Notes under the pieces: generated by a model | Seen by the model: only the letters and a program-made list of their open reading frames with translations | Told to the model about the DNA's origin: nothing | Databases searched by the model: none | Source of the DNA: Aestuariivivens sediminis | Lineage (GTDB): Bacteria > Bacteroidota > Bacteroidia > Flavobacteriales > Flavobacteriaceae | Direction: 5' to 3' | NCBI RefSeq assembly: GCF_022662105.1 | Contig: NZ_JAKMCP010000006.1 | Coordinates: forward strand, 1-64,000 | Length of the DNA stretch: 64,000 nt | Program-made: the position numbers and the translations under genes | In this document: piece after piece, positions 54,883 through 63,080 of the stretch | Layout: each line of letters opens with the position of its first letter | Position numbering within the stretch: the first letter of the stretch is position 1

Positions 54883-55203
54883 ACCACATGCATATCAAGG
54901 TAATGACTAATACCTGTTAATAACGGGTTTTACTCCTCTATCTGGAATGGAAAGAGCGTCTTTAACTCAACCATATTCTTCTTATTCTAGCCAACCCCTC
55001 TCCTTAATTTAAATTTTGATTTTTTGATGCATGATCTAGTTGAATATTACCATGATAATATTGAAATTTCTTTGGTTTTACGGTAAAACCACAGCAACAT
55101 TTTTCAAATTCTTTGTTTTTAACATAATTTTAACATTTGTACTAAATCTCAACATTTCTTTGTAGTTAAATTTGGGATAATTAATTAATTAATCCCTTAT
55201 ATT
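54883..55203 (+). promoter_or_regulatory. Regulatory region of the repeat-peptide gene
   Basis: 320 bases with no gene. It holds an AATATTA/TAATATT dyad (55043-55062), the perfect 19-bp palindrome TGGTTTTACGGTAAAACCA (55073-55091), an exact -7 box TAAATTTG (55167-55174) and a GGGAT/ATCCC hairpin (55174-55196) directly before the start codon. The gene is probably tightly controlled. Confidence 0.5.
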
Positions 55204-55419
55204 ATGAAAGCTAAAAAGTATTTTATTGCTGTTGCCATTTTAGGAGGTTTGTTTTTTTTAGCACAAACTACAACTAAAGACATGGAAGCAGCAAAAGTAG
55301 AAAAGAAAGCAATAACCAATGCAATGGTTGCTTTCAAAGTAGAAAAAAAGGCGATAACCAATGCCATGGTTGCTTTTAATGTTGAAAAGAAAGCAATAAC
55401 CAATGCAATGGTTGCTTAA
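55204..55419 (+). CDS. Short secreted peptide with three 14-residue repeats
   Basis: 71 residues. Signal or anchor segment 'YFIAVAILGGLFFLA' (6-20), a linker, then three near-identical units of 14 residues: KVEKKAITNAMVAF, the same again, and NVEKKAITNAMVA (residues 31-71). The units are predicted amphipathic helices with Lys on one face, like repeat antimicrobial or surface-active peptides. No homologue is recognised. It has its own promoter with two palindromes and a strong terminator, which supports a real, regulated and abundant transcript. Confidence 0.75.
   Translation: MKAKKYFIAVAILGGLFFLAQTTTKDMEAAKVEKKAITNAMVAFKVEKKAITNAMVAFNVEKKAITNAMVA
55294..55416 (+). repeat. Tandem 42-bp coding repeat (three copies)
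   Basis: Units at 55294-55335, 55336-55377 and 55378-55416 differ by only a few bases. Recent duplication is likely; repeat number may vary between strains. Confidence 0.85.
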
Positions 55420-55452
55420 TTTAAATGGTATTAATACGTTTAACTTTAGGAG

Positions 55453-55487
55453 AAATACCCAAATGATTATTTGGGTATTTTTTTTTT
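55453..55487 (+). terminator. Terminator of the repeat-peptide gene
   Basis: AAATACCCAAAT pairs perfectly with ATTTGGGTATTT (12 bp, 4-base loop) and is followed by a long T-run. It also separates the gene from the converging TonB receptor. Confidence 0.92.
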
Positions 55488-55504
55488 GCATAACTACCAA
55501 GACT

Positions 55505-57925
55505 CTACCTGTTTAATCTCTCCCTTTCCTCCAGATCAATTCCCTTGTTGTTCGTTCTTAAATTAAAATTACCGAACTTATAAATAAATCCAAAAGTGAA
55601 TAATCTATTTTCTTCGCTCGACTTGTAAAATAAATCTTGATTTAAGTATCTCGTTGTTGATGAAACATTTAAAGAATTAAAAGCATCCTGAACTCCAATA
55701 CTTAATGCCACCTTATTCTGCAATATTGATTTTCTTAAATTAAGGTTTAATCCTGAAATTGCTGATAACGCTTTAGGACCATCATATACTGAAGATATAT
55801 ACAAGAAAGAAACTTCTAAATCTAAACTCTTATCCGTTAGCAGATTAAAGTAATTGATGACATTAGCATACAAAGACCATTTTTCATTATTATATAATTG
55901 ATTGTTACTTTCTATTGCAAAGAACTGGTTGTCATAAAAGAAAATTGATGACAGTAAATACAGATTCCAACGCTTATCTAATTTAGTGTAGGTGGTAAAA
56001 TCCAAACCATATGTAATACTTCTATCAATATTCGTATTACTATACTTTATTAAATTATTTTCATTGTCTTGAAACACAACTTGTAAAGTCGGATTATTTT
56101 CATAGCGATAATATAATTCAAATGTAAAATCTTTATTAAAAGTATAACCCAAAGTTAAAACATCATCAATCTGAGGCCTTAGATTAGGGTCACCAGTAAC
56201 AAAAGCGTTATCATTCAAAAAGTATTTAAAGGGATTGAGCTGACTATATCTCGGTCTGTAAATACGTTTCTTGTAGTTAAAATAAAGTTCATTTTTATCG
56301 TTTATCCTGTTTAGAATATGAATGGAGGGAAAAACCTTTAAATAATCGTTACTGTTAATTTGATTAGCCGATAATGACTGACCTCTGGTATCTGTATATT
56401 CTGCTCTAAGCCCTGTTTTTAAAATCCATTTATCCCAATCCTTAGAAAAGCTTGCATAAGCCGAATAATTGGTTTCATCATAGAGAAATGTATCGGAATT
56501 ATCTTCGTCTATTTCTTTGGTGTTATCATTGAAAACATACTGTGTTAGGATACTTTTTGAATTAATATTGGATACCTTGACCCCAGTTTCAAATTGAAAT
56601 GAAGTGCCGGGGAATTCATAATCCAATTGCCCTGTATATAATTGTATTAATTGACTTGAAAACGTTTGAAATCTGTTGTTGCGTATTAAAGTATTATCAG
56701 GAAACAAATAATCCGTATCCACATTTTGAAAACTCGAAAAATCATAATTTGTGTGATGTGTACTTATTGATAACTTCTCTCCTTCTTTATTGAATTTATG
56801 CTCATAATCTAATGTAAAGGCTAAATTATAGGTTTCATCAACCAACCTATTATCGGTAACGAAGGTGGAATCCAATAATTTATTTGAATCAAAAACATCG
56901 GTAGCTGAATTTACAAAAGTTTTAGTACTCTCTCTGGGCGCAATTAACATATTGGTCGACAAACCTAAATTATTGTGCTTATCTAGTTCATAATTTATAT
57001 TGGTATTTATGCTTTTATCGGAAGTTTTTCTAGTTCTTTTATAATCCGTTTCCCAACTTGTGGCAAGATCCCCCTGATTTGAAAAAAAGTTTATCCGCTC
57101 CTTATTATTCCTGAATTCTTTTTGTGGACTATCGCTAAAATTAAGGTACGCATTTAACTTTTTACCCTTAAAAAAATGACTCGTACCCAGTGAATACTTT
57201 GGATATTGATATCCTTGTTTAAAATTACCAAACACACTTCCATTATAGCCTGCAATGATATTTTTGCTCATCACGATATTAATTATTGCGCCACCTTCAG
57301 CTTCGTATTTGGCAGGTGGATTGGTAATGACCTCAATGGATTTTAAATTGGTCGCTGTCGTGCCCTCCAGTAACCTTTGTATTTCATTGACCGACAAATG
57401 GACCCTTCGATCGTTTATATAAAACGTGGGAATTGCCTGTTTAATAGAAATGTTCCCATCATTAACAAAAACTCCTGGTGTATGCTTTAGTACATCGAGT
57501 ACATTATTGTTGGATAAAGTTGAGTTTTCTACGTTAAACACTAAACGGTCCACTAATCTTTTTATCGTAGGTCTTTTGGCCATGACCGTAACCCCATCCA
57601 GCTCTTCAGTATCTTCAATAAGGATTATCGATCCTAAAGCTGTACTCTGTGTTAAGTTTAAGTCCAAACTTTTTGTTTTAAATCCCAGATATCTAATTTC
57701 AATGCGGTACATCGCAGCAATGAGGTCATTAAAACTAAACATTCCTTGATCATCACTTACTGTACCGGTAGTAGGTTGTGATCCGTCTAAAGTCTCTAAA
57801 ATAATATTTGCGAAGGGTATGGGTTGTCTGCTTGCGTCTGTAATAGAACCTGTTATTTGTAACTCTTGTGAAAAACCGGATAAAAAACCTATTAATAAAG
57901 TGCCTAAAAATAACTTTAACCGCAT
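55505..57925 (-). CDS. TonB-dependent receptor-like outer-membrane beta-barrel protein
   Basis: 806 residues from the ATG at 57925. Signal peptide, then a carboxypeptidase-regulatory-like domain (~25-105, 'ITGSITDASRQPIPFANIILE'), a plug domain ('LKHTPGVFVNDGNISIKQAIPTFYINDRRV', 'IEVITNPPAKYEAEGGAIINIVMSK') and a C-terminal barrel ending 'FGFIYKFGNFNLR'. The type is the outer-membrane beta-barrel family OMP_b-brl_3 common in Bacteroidota, some of which import siderophores or peptides. No SusD partner is present. Transcription starts within a perfect 18-bp palindrome, so a dedicated repressor is expected. Confidence 0.85.
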   Translation of the reverse strand: MRLKLFLGTLLIGFLSGFSQELQITGSITDASRQPIPFANIILETLDGSQPTTGTVSDDQGMFSFNDLIAAMYRIEIRYLGFKTKSLDLNLTQSTALGSIILIEDTEELDGVTVMAKRPTIKRLVDRLVFNVENSTLSNNNVLDVLKHTPGVFVNDGNISIKQAIPTFYINDRRVHLSVNEIQRLLEGTTATNLKSIEVITNPPAKYEAEGGAIINIVMSKNIIAGYNGSVFGNFKQGYQYPKYSLGTSHFFKGKKLNAYLNFSDSPQKEFRNNKERINFFSNQGDLATSWETDYKRTRKTSDKSINTNINYELDKHNNLGLSTNMLIAPRESTKTFVNSATDVFDSNKLLDSTFVTDNRLVDETYNLAFTLDYEHKFNKEGEKLSISTHHTNYDFSSFQNVDTDYLFPDNTLIRNNRFQTFSSQLIQLYTGQLDYEFPGTSFQFETGVKVSNINSKSILTQYVFNDNTKEIDEDNSDTFLYDETNYSAYASFSKDWDKWILKTGLRAEYTDTRGQSLSANQINSNDYLKVFPSIHILNRINDKNELYFNYKKRIYRPRYSQLNPFKYFLNDNAFVTGDPNLRPQIDDVLTLGYTFNKDFTFELYYRYENNPTLQVVFQDNENNLIKYSNTNIDRSITYGLDFTTYTKLDKRWNLYLLSSIFFYDNQFFAIESNNQLYNNEKWSLYANVINYFNLLTDKSLDLEVSFLYISSVYDGPKALSAISGLNLNLRKSILQNKVALSIGVQDAFNSLNVSSTTRYLNQDLFYKSSEENRLFTFGFIYKFGNFNLRTNNKGIDLEERERLNR

Positions 57926-57930
57926 AAATT

Positions 57931-57950
57931 TGTTTGTATATACAAACATA
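57931..57950 (-). promoter_or_regulatory. Palindromic operator over the TonB-receptor promoter
   Basis: TGTTTGTATATACAAACA (57931-57948) is a perfect 18-bp palindrome. On the minus strand the -7 box TATGTTTG (57943-57950) overlaps it, so the palindrome covers about -12 to +6 and lies 6 bases before the start codon. Confidence 0.7.
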
Positions 57951-58109
57951 TAATAATTAATTTAAATCTTTATATGGGAAAACCACAGGAGTTATAGCTG
58001 AATTTCCTACGTGATTAAACGTGGGTGTGAAAAAGTTTAAATTATTAACCATCTCTGGTTAGGTATTAAAAATTAATTTGTAATTTCATTTTTTTTAACA
58101 CCTGAAAAT

Positions 58110-59309
58110 ATGTCTAAATCTTTGTCTCCCTTTACAAAGCAGCAGCTTTTGCCCCAAGAGGAAAAACTTGAGATTTTAAAAAGAAAGGGGGAATTATTTA
58201 TAGGCATACCAAAAGAAACAGCTTACCAGGAAAGCCGAGTTTGCTTAACACCTGACGCTGTATCAGCCTTAGTCAGTAACGGTCACAGGGTTTTAATAGA
58301 GTCGGGCGCTGGGAATAATGCCAGTTTTAGTGATAGAGATTACAGTGAGGCCGGAGCAGAAATTACAAAAGACAAAGCTAAAGTTTTTTCTTGTCCTATG
58401 ATTCTAAAGGTGGAGCCCCCTACCTTGGAGCAAATAGGACTAATAAATCCTCAAACTATTTTAATCTCAGCACTACAGCTTAAAACGCAATCAAAAAAGT
58501 ATTTTGAAGCCCTGGCATCCAAACGGATTACTGCCTTGGCATTTGAGTTTATTCGGGATGATGATGGCACCTATCCTGCTGTGAGGTCCTTAAGTGAAAT
58601 TGCAGGAACGGCATCTGTTTTAATTGCTGCAGAGTTATTGTCTGACCAAAAGGATGGTAATGGTTTAATGTTTGGTAACATCAGTGGCGTGCCTCCTATT
58701 GAAATCGTCATTATTGGCGCCGGTACTGTAGGACAGTATGCAGCCCGAAGTTGCATGGGACTGGGAGCCAATATAAAGGTTTTTGACAATTCTATAACAA
58801 AATTGAGACGGATACAAAACAACTTAGGTAAGCCACTCCATACGTCGACATTACAGCCTAAAAATTTAACAAAAGCACTAAAGAGATGTGATGTCGTAAT
58901 AGGTGCATTACGAGGTACAAATCGTTCTCCAATTGTTGTTTCTGAAGACATGGTTAAAACCATGAAAAAAAGAGCGGTAATAATTGATGTAAGTATTGAT
59001 ATGGGTGGTTGTTTTGAAACAAGCGAAGTAACAACACATAAACAACCCACATTTATTAAACATGGTGTTATACACTATTGTGTTCCCAACATACCTGCGC
59101 GATACCCCAGGACCTCCTCAGTCTCAATAAGTAATATTTTTACGCCTTATTTATTAAAGATTGCCGAAGACGGTGGAATAGAAAATTCGTTAAGATTTGA
59201 TAGAGGTTTAAAAAATGGATTGTACTTTTATCACGGAATATTAACCAGTAAACCTGTCGCTGAATGGTTCGACTTAAAATATAGTGATATAAATTTACTT
59301 ATTTTTTAG
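58110..59309 (+). CDS. ald: Alanine dehydrogenase
   Basis: 399 residues. N-terminal 'LFIGIPKETAYQESRVCLTPDAVSALVSNGHRVLIESGAG', NAD-binding Rossmann loop 'IVIIGAGTVGQYAAR', 'RSLSEIAGTASVLIAAELL' and 'YCVPNIPARYPRTSSVSISN'. It interconverts alanine and pyruvate plus ammonia with NAD. The N-terminal ~30 residues are longer than in most enzymes, a feature of the flavobacterial group. Divergent from the TonB receptor. Confidence 0.9.
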   Translation: MSKSLSPFTKQQLLPQEEKLEILKRKGELFIGIPKETAYQESRVCLTPDAVSALVSNGHRVLIESGAGNNASFSDRDYSEAGAEITKDKAKVFSCPMILKVEPPTLEQIGLINPQTILISALQLKTQSKKYFEALASKRITALAFEFIRDDDGTYPAVRSLSEIAGTASVLIAAELLSDQKDGNGLMFGNISGVPPIEIVIIGAGTVGQYAARSCMGLGANIKVFDNSITKLRRIQNNLGKPLHTSTLQPKNLTKALKRCDVVIGALRGTNRSPIVVSEDMVKTMKKRAVIIDVSIDMGGCFETSEVTTHKQPTFIKHGVIHYCVPNIPARYPRTSSVSISNIFTPYLLKIAEDGGIENSLRFDRGLKNGLYFYHGILTSKPVAEWFDLKYSDINLLIF

Positions 59310-59342
59310 TGGTGAATCCGCGTAAAAACACAATATATCTTA

Positions 59343-59705
59343 ATGAAGTTAATTCAAAGAGTTGGTTACTACCTCGGTGGTTTAGCCATAGGACTAATAA
59401 TTTTAGCCTTTTTTTTTAATGCCAAAAGAACCTCCTGCAGTTATGGTCCACAATCCAGAGTATTAAAAACTTTAAATTCTAAAAAAATCACATATGGAGA
59501 TGAGGTCAATAGGTCCGACTCATCCTTGGTGAAGAAAATACTCAATAATGGTCATGTGAATTTCTCTAAAAGCAACCCAAGAAAAGAGCCTTGTGGTTTA
59601 TATGTTATCGAAGAAGACCATGAGAACAAAATGATGATCTTAACTTTAGAAAATTGTGATAGCATGGTTAAAGTTTTAACTATTAAAAATAAAGCGTCCC
59701 ATTAA
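59343..59705 (+). CDS. DUF4258-like small membrane-anchored protein
   Basis: 120 residues. One membrane segment (8-25) followed by a soluble part with 'KRTSCSYGPQSRVLKTLNSKKITYG', two conserved Cys and the final 'IEEDHENKMMILTLENCDSMVKVL'. I recognise the pattern of a DUF4258 protein that sits next to the alanine dehydrogenase gene in many Flavobacteriaceae. It follows ald by 33 bases, probably one operon. The function is unknown. The stop overlaps that of the converging proline dehydrogenase by 4 bases. Confidence 0.7.
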   Translation: MKLIQRVGYYLGGLAIGLIILAFFFNAKRTSCSYGPQSRVLKTLNSKKITYGDEVNRSDSSLVKKILNNGHVNFSKSNPRKEPCGLYVIEEDHENKMMILTLENCDSMVKVLTIKNKASH

Positions 59706-60880
59706 TTATCAAGTTTTCTGCGTTTTTTTTCTTTAGACAAAAGACTTAGCTCCCTTCCCGTTTGTCCGGCAACAGATGTATTTTCCTCAGCCCTTCTTAT
59801 TAAATAGGGCATAACATCTTTCACCGGTCCAAAAGGAACATATTTGGCGACATTATAGCCTTTGTCTGCCAAATTAAAGCTTATGTGATCACTCATACCA
59901 TAGAGCTGTCCAAACCATATTCGTGGATCATTATTAGCAATCCCCTTCATTTTCATTTGTTCCATAATTAAATACGTGCTATCCTCATTATGCGTACCCG
60001 CAAACAAACTTACCTCATCCAAATTATCCAAAATGTATTTTGCCGCAGCATCAAAATTTGAATCTGTAGCAAATTTATTTTTACAAATTGGAGATTCATA
60101 GTTGTGTTCTTGGGCCCTTTCGTTCTCTTTTTCCATATAGGCCCCTCTAACCAACTTGTAACCTAAATAATATCCTTTGCTTTTTGCTAAAGCATGCTGA
60201 GCTTTTAAAAAGTCTAGCCTATCATGGCGATACATTTGTAAGGTATTGAAAACAACGGCCTTTTTGGTATTATACTTTTCCATCATTTTTGTAACCAGTG
60301 TGTCTGCTGCATCTTGCATCCAACTTTCTTCAGCATCTATCAAAAGGGCCAGATCATTGTCCTTAGCTTTTTTACAAACCGTATCAAATCTATTCTCCAC
60401 TTTTTGCCACTCCCTTAATTCCTCATTTGTCAACACATCCTCACTGCCTACCTTTTCAAATAACTTTAATCTACCAAAACCTGTTGGCTTAAAAACAGCA
60501 AAAGGCATGGCTTTACGCTCCTGAGCAAAATCCATAATATGCAACACGGTAATTAAGGCAGAATCAAATTCCGCCTCACTTTCTTTGCCTTCAACCGAAT
60601 AATCTAAAACAGAACTTACCCCCTTTTGATACATTTTGTCTATAACAGGTAAGCAATCATATTCGTTTACACCACCACAAAAATGATTAAACACAGTAAC
60701 CCTAATCAAACCTTCAACAGGTAAATTTGCTTTAATGGCAAAATTGGTTGCTGTCGTACCAATTTTAACCAGAGGTTGAATGGAAATCATTTTGAACAAA
60801 AAGTAAGCACGTTCAAGTTCAGCGTCACTTTTAAGGGCAAATGCAATTTGGGTATTTTCGAAAATGGGTTCGGTAATCAT
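59702..60880 (-). CDS. Proline dehydrogenase
   Basis: 392 residues, stand-alone PRODH barrel without the P5C-dehydrogenase domain of PutA. Substrate- and FAD-binding motifs include 'YKLVRGAYMEKENERAQEHNYESPI', 'FAGTHNEDSTYLIMEQM' and 'WFGQLYGMSDHISFNLADKGYNVAKYVPFGPVKDVMPYLIRRAEEN'. Oxidises proline to pyrroline-5-carboxylate and feeds electrons to the quinone pool. A -7 box lies 15 bases upstream. Divergent from aroB. Confidence 0.93.
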   Translation of the reverse strand: MITEPIFENTQIAFALKSDAELERAYFLFKMISIQPLVKIGTTATNFAIKANLPVEGLIRVTVFNHFCGGVNEYDCLPVIDKMYQKGVSSVLDYSVEGKESEAEFDSALITVLHIMDFAQERKAMPFAVFKPTGFGRLKLFEKVGSEDVLTNEELREWQKVENRFDTVCKKAKDNDLALLIDAEESWMQDAADTLVTKMMEKYNTKKAVVFNTLQMYRHDRLDFLKAQHALAKSKGYYLGYKLVRGAYMEKENERAQEHNYESPICKNKFATDSNFDAAAKYILDNLDEVSLFAGTHNEDSTYLIMEQMKMKGIANNDPRIWFGQLYGMSDHISFNLADKGYNVAKYVPFGPVKDVMPYLIRRAEENTSVAGQTGRELSLLSKEKKRRKLDN

Positions 60881-60894
60881 TATAAAATTTTATA

Positions 60895-60902
60895 CAAATA
60901 TA
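60895..60902 (-). promoter_or_regulatory. -7 promoter box of the proline dehydrogenase gene
   Basis: TATATTTG on the minus strand is an exact TAnnTTTG box, 14 bases before the ATG. An AGGAGTT/AACTCCT dyad (60904-60936) sits immediately upstream, between the two divergent promoters, and may be an operator. Confidence 0.55.
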
Positions 60903-60956
60903 TAGGAGTTAACTATAATTTTATATAAAAACTCCTTAATTTCACAGCCTTGAAAA

Positions 60957-62036
60957 ATGAATATGTTTATGGAGCCAATTGAAGCAAATAATTCTACTAT
61001 ATATTTTGATCACAACGGTTACGCCGCTTTGAACAGCTATATAGAAAATGGGAATTTCTCTAAAATTTTTATTTTGGTAGATGAAAATACACATACCCAC
61101 TGCTTGGCACATTTCATGTCAAAATTAGCCACCGATATTACTATTGAAGTTATAGAAATTGAAGCCGGTGAAATTCATAAAACTATTGAGACGTGTTCGG
61201 GTGTTTGGCAGAGTTTGTCTGAATTGGATGCCGACAGAAAAAGCCTAATGATAAATGTTGGCGGTGGCGTAGTGACAGATTTAGGTGGATTTGTGGCATG
61301 CACATTTAAACGTGGTATAAATTATATAAATGTTCCTACTACGTTATTATCGATGGTTGATGCCTCTGTGGGAGGAAAAACAGGTGTCGATTTGGGTCAT
61401 TTAAAAAATCAAATTGGAGTAATAAGTTCTCCGGACATCATAATTATTGACACTCAGTATTTAGTGACCCTACCAAATAATCAAATGAAATCAGGCTTGG
61501 CAGAAATGCTTAAACACGGTTTAATAAGTGATTTTAATTATTGGAATAAGTTTAATGATCTAAGCAATTTAAAGTTAGATGATTTAGAGGGCTTAATTTA
61601 TGAATCGGTTTTAATTAAAAAAGGTGTCGTTGATCAGGATCCTTATGAAGACAATTTAAGAAAGACCCTAAACTTTGGACACACTTTAGGCCATGCCATA
61701 GAATCCTATTTTTTGTCTAATTCGAAAAAACCGGATTTACTTCACGGTGAGGCTATTGCCATTGGTATGGTCATGGCATCATATATTTCCGTGCAACTAA
61801 CCAAATTTCCTGAAAAAGATGCCAATCATATTAAGACGATACTCAAAAATTTCTATGGACATGTCCGTATTTCTGAAGAAGAATATGCTACAATAATGGA
61901 CTTGCTTAAGTACGACAAGAAAAATGCACATGGAAATATAAACTTTGTCTTGTTAGAAGCCATCGGAAAACCAAAAATCGACTGTATCGTTCCAGATAAC
62001 ATTATAATTGAGGCATTTAAATATTACGCTACTTAA
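60957..62036 (+). CDS. aroB: 3-dehydroquinate synthase
   Basis: 359 residues. NAD-binding 'GGGVVTDLGGFVACTFKRGINYINVPTTLLSMVDASVGGKTGVDLG', zinc ligands in 'SGLAEMLKHGLISD', 'NFGHTLGHAIE' and 'LLHGEAIAIGM'. Converts DAHP to 3-dehydroquinate in the shikimate pathway. The N-terminal residues before 'MEPIEANN' may be over-called (Met 1, 3 and 5 are all possible starts). Confidence 0.93.
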   Translation: MNMFMEPIEANNSTIYFDHNGYAALNSYIENGNFSKIFILVDENTHTHCLAHFMSKLATDITIEVIEIEAGEIHKTIETCSGVWQSLSELDADRKSLMINVGGGVVTDLGGFVACTFKRGINYINVPTTLLSMVDASVGGKTGVDLGHLKNQIGVISSPDIIIIDTQYLVTLPNNQMKSGLAEMLKHGLISDFNYWNKFNDLSNLKLDDLEGLIYESVLIKKGVVDQDPYEDNLRKTLNFGHTLGHAIESYFLSNSKKPDLLHGEAIAIGMVMASYISVQLTKFPEKDANHIKTILKNFYGHVRISEEEYATIMDLLKYDKKNAHGNINFVLLEAIGKPKIDCIVPDNIIIEAFKYYAT

Positions 62037-62093
62037 TTTTTTGAAATATTTTTTTTTGTAACTTTATAGATATTGCGACTTAAATTAAGTTCT

Positions 62094-62127
62094 AAACTGA
62101 TGGATGTCTGAAGACATAGAACAGTTT
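62094..62127 (+). other. Nested hairpin between aroB and the acidic-protein gene
   Basis: AAACTG/CAGTTT (62094-62099 and 62122-62127) encloses ATGTCT/AGACAT (62104-62109 and 62112-62117), with symmetrical 4-base internal loops. Not followed by a clean T-run; may be an mRNA structure in the leader of the next gene. Confidence 0.45.
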
Positions 62128-62166
62128 GTTTGTTGTGTATATGATATATGTAATAAATGGTAACTT

Positions 62167-62472
62167 ATGAAAAGAATTATTGTCGATTACAAAAAATTAA
62201 AACCAGAAGTTTTAAAGGCATTAACAGAGAAATTTCCAGATGGTTATGGCGATGATGATATTATTACTTTTGATGATCATCACAACCAAACAATTGATGC
62301 CGTTGAGATTCGAACAGATAATACAATTTATTTAGTGAAGGTACACAGTCAATTGCATTATACAATGACTAATTTTGATAATGATAATTTTGAGGTCGAC
62401 GATATGGGACATGTTATCGTTGATTTAGATGAAGCCCACGACCCTGATCTTATACTAGATGAAGAAGAATAA
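62167..62472 (+). CDS. Conserved acidic protein of unknown function (101 aa)
   Basis: Starts 'MKRIIVDYKKLKPEVLKALTEKFPDGYGDDDIITFDDHHN', contains 'VEIRTDNTIYLVKVHSQLHYTMTNFD', and ends in an acidic tail 'DLDEAHDPDLILDEEE'. No domain recognised beyond being a conserved Bacteroidota hypothetical. Very acidic overall, which suggests interaction with a basic partner such as a nucleic-acid-binding protein. A leader hairpin precedes it. Confidence 0.75.
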   Translation: MKRIIVDYKKLKPEVLKALTEKFPDGYGDDDIITFDDHHNQTIDAVEIRTDNTIYLVKVHSQLHYTMTNFDNDNFEVDDMGHVIVDLDEAHDPDLILDEEE

Positions 62473-62527
62473 CAATCTGATTTACATTAAAATTAAGATT
62501 CTCATTTTTTGAATTAAATCCCTTTGA

Positions 62528-63007
62528 CTACATATCATTAAAAATAGAATGCATTAATCTTTTTTTGTCATTAATACTTTCTTCAAGGGAAATCATGGTT
62601 TCGGTCCTGTATACCCCCTCTATGTCATCCAATCTAAAAATAACTTCTTTCGCATGTTCAGTACTACGTGCTCGAATCTTACAAAAAATGTTAAATTTCC
62701 CAGTTGTAATATGTGCTACGGTCACAAAAGGTATTTCATTAATACGTTCTAAAACGAACTTGGTTTGAGAGGTATTGTTCAAAAAAACACCGACGTAAGC
62801 AATAAAGGAATAACCGAGTTTTTTATAATCTAAGGTCAAGGAGGAACCTCTTATAATACCAGCCTCTTCCATTTTCTTTACACGTACATGCACAGTTCCT
62901 GCAGAAATAAGCAATTTTTTTGCAATGTCGGTAAAAGGAATTCTGGTATTATCGATTAACATATCTAGAATTTGATGATCGATTTCGTCTAATTTAATTT
63001 TCCCCAT
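62528..63007 (-). CDS. Lrp/AsnC-family transcriptional regulator
   Basis: 159 residues from the ATG at 63007; a longer frame to 63028 would begin in the promoter. N-terminal helix-turn-helix 'LDEIDHQILDMLIDNTRIPFTDIAKKLLISAGTVHVRVKKMEEAGII', C-terminal RAM ligand domain ('FIAYVGVFLNN', 'FVTVAHITTGKFNIFCKIRARSTEHAKEVIFRLDDIEGVYRTETMISLEE'). Such proteins sense amino acids. Alanine and proline dehydrogenase genes a few kilobases away are typical Lrp-type targets, but no direct link is visible. Confidence 0.92.
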   Translation of the reverse strand: MGKIKLDEIDHQILDMLIDNTRIPFTDIAKKLLISAGTVHVRVKKMEEAGIIRGSSLTLDYKKLGYSFIAYVGVFLNNTSQTKFVLERINEIPFVTVAHITTGKFNIFCKIRARSTEHAKEVIFRLDDIEGVYRTETMISLEESINDKKRLMHSIFNDM

Positions 63008-63032
63008 AATTAATTTATTGTTAAACAAAAAC

Positions 63033-63080
63033 CAAAATTAACACATTTTTATTAAAAATTACGCATAAATGATGCAATTT
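63033..63080 (-). promoter_or_regulatory. Promoter and possible operator of the Lrp-type gene
   Basis: TAATTTTG (63033-63040, minus strand) is an exact -7 box 25 bases before the ATG. A loose dyad AATT-aC-GCAT/ATGC-aATT (63057-63079) near -40 could be an Lrp site for autoregulation. Confidence 0.45.

Noticed and set aside
55197-55500. Open frames antisense to the repeat-peptide gene
   Set aside because: They merely mirror the three 42-bp repeats and span the terminator.
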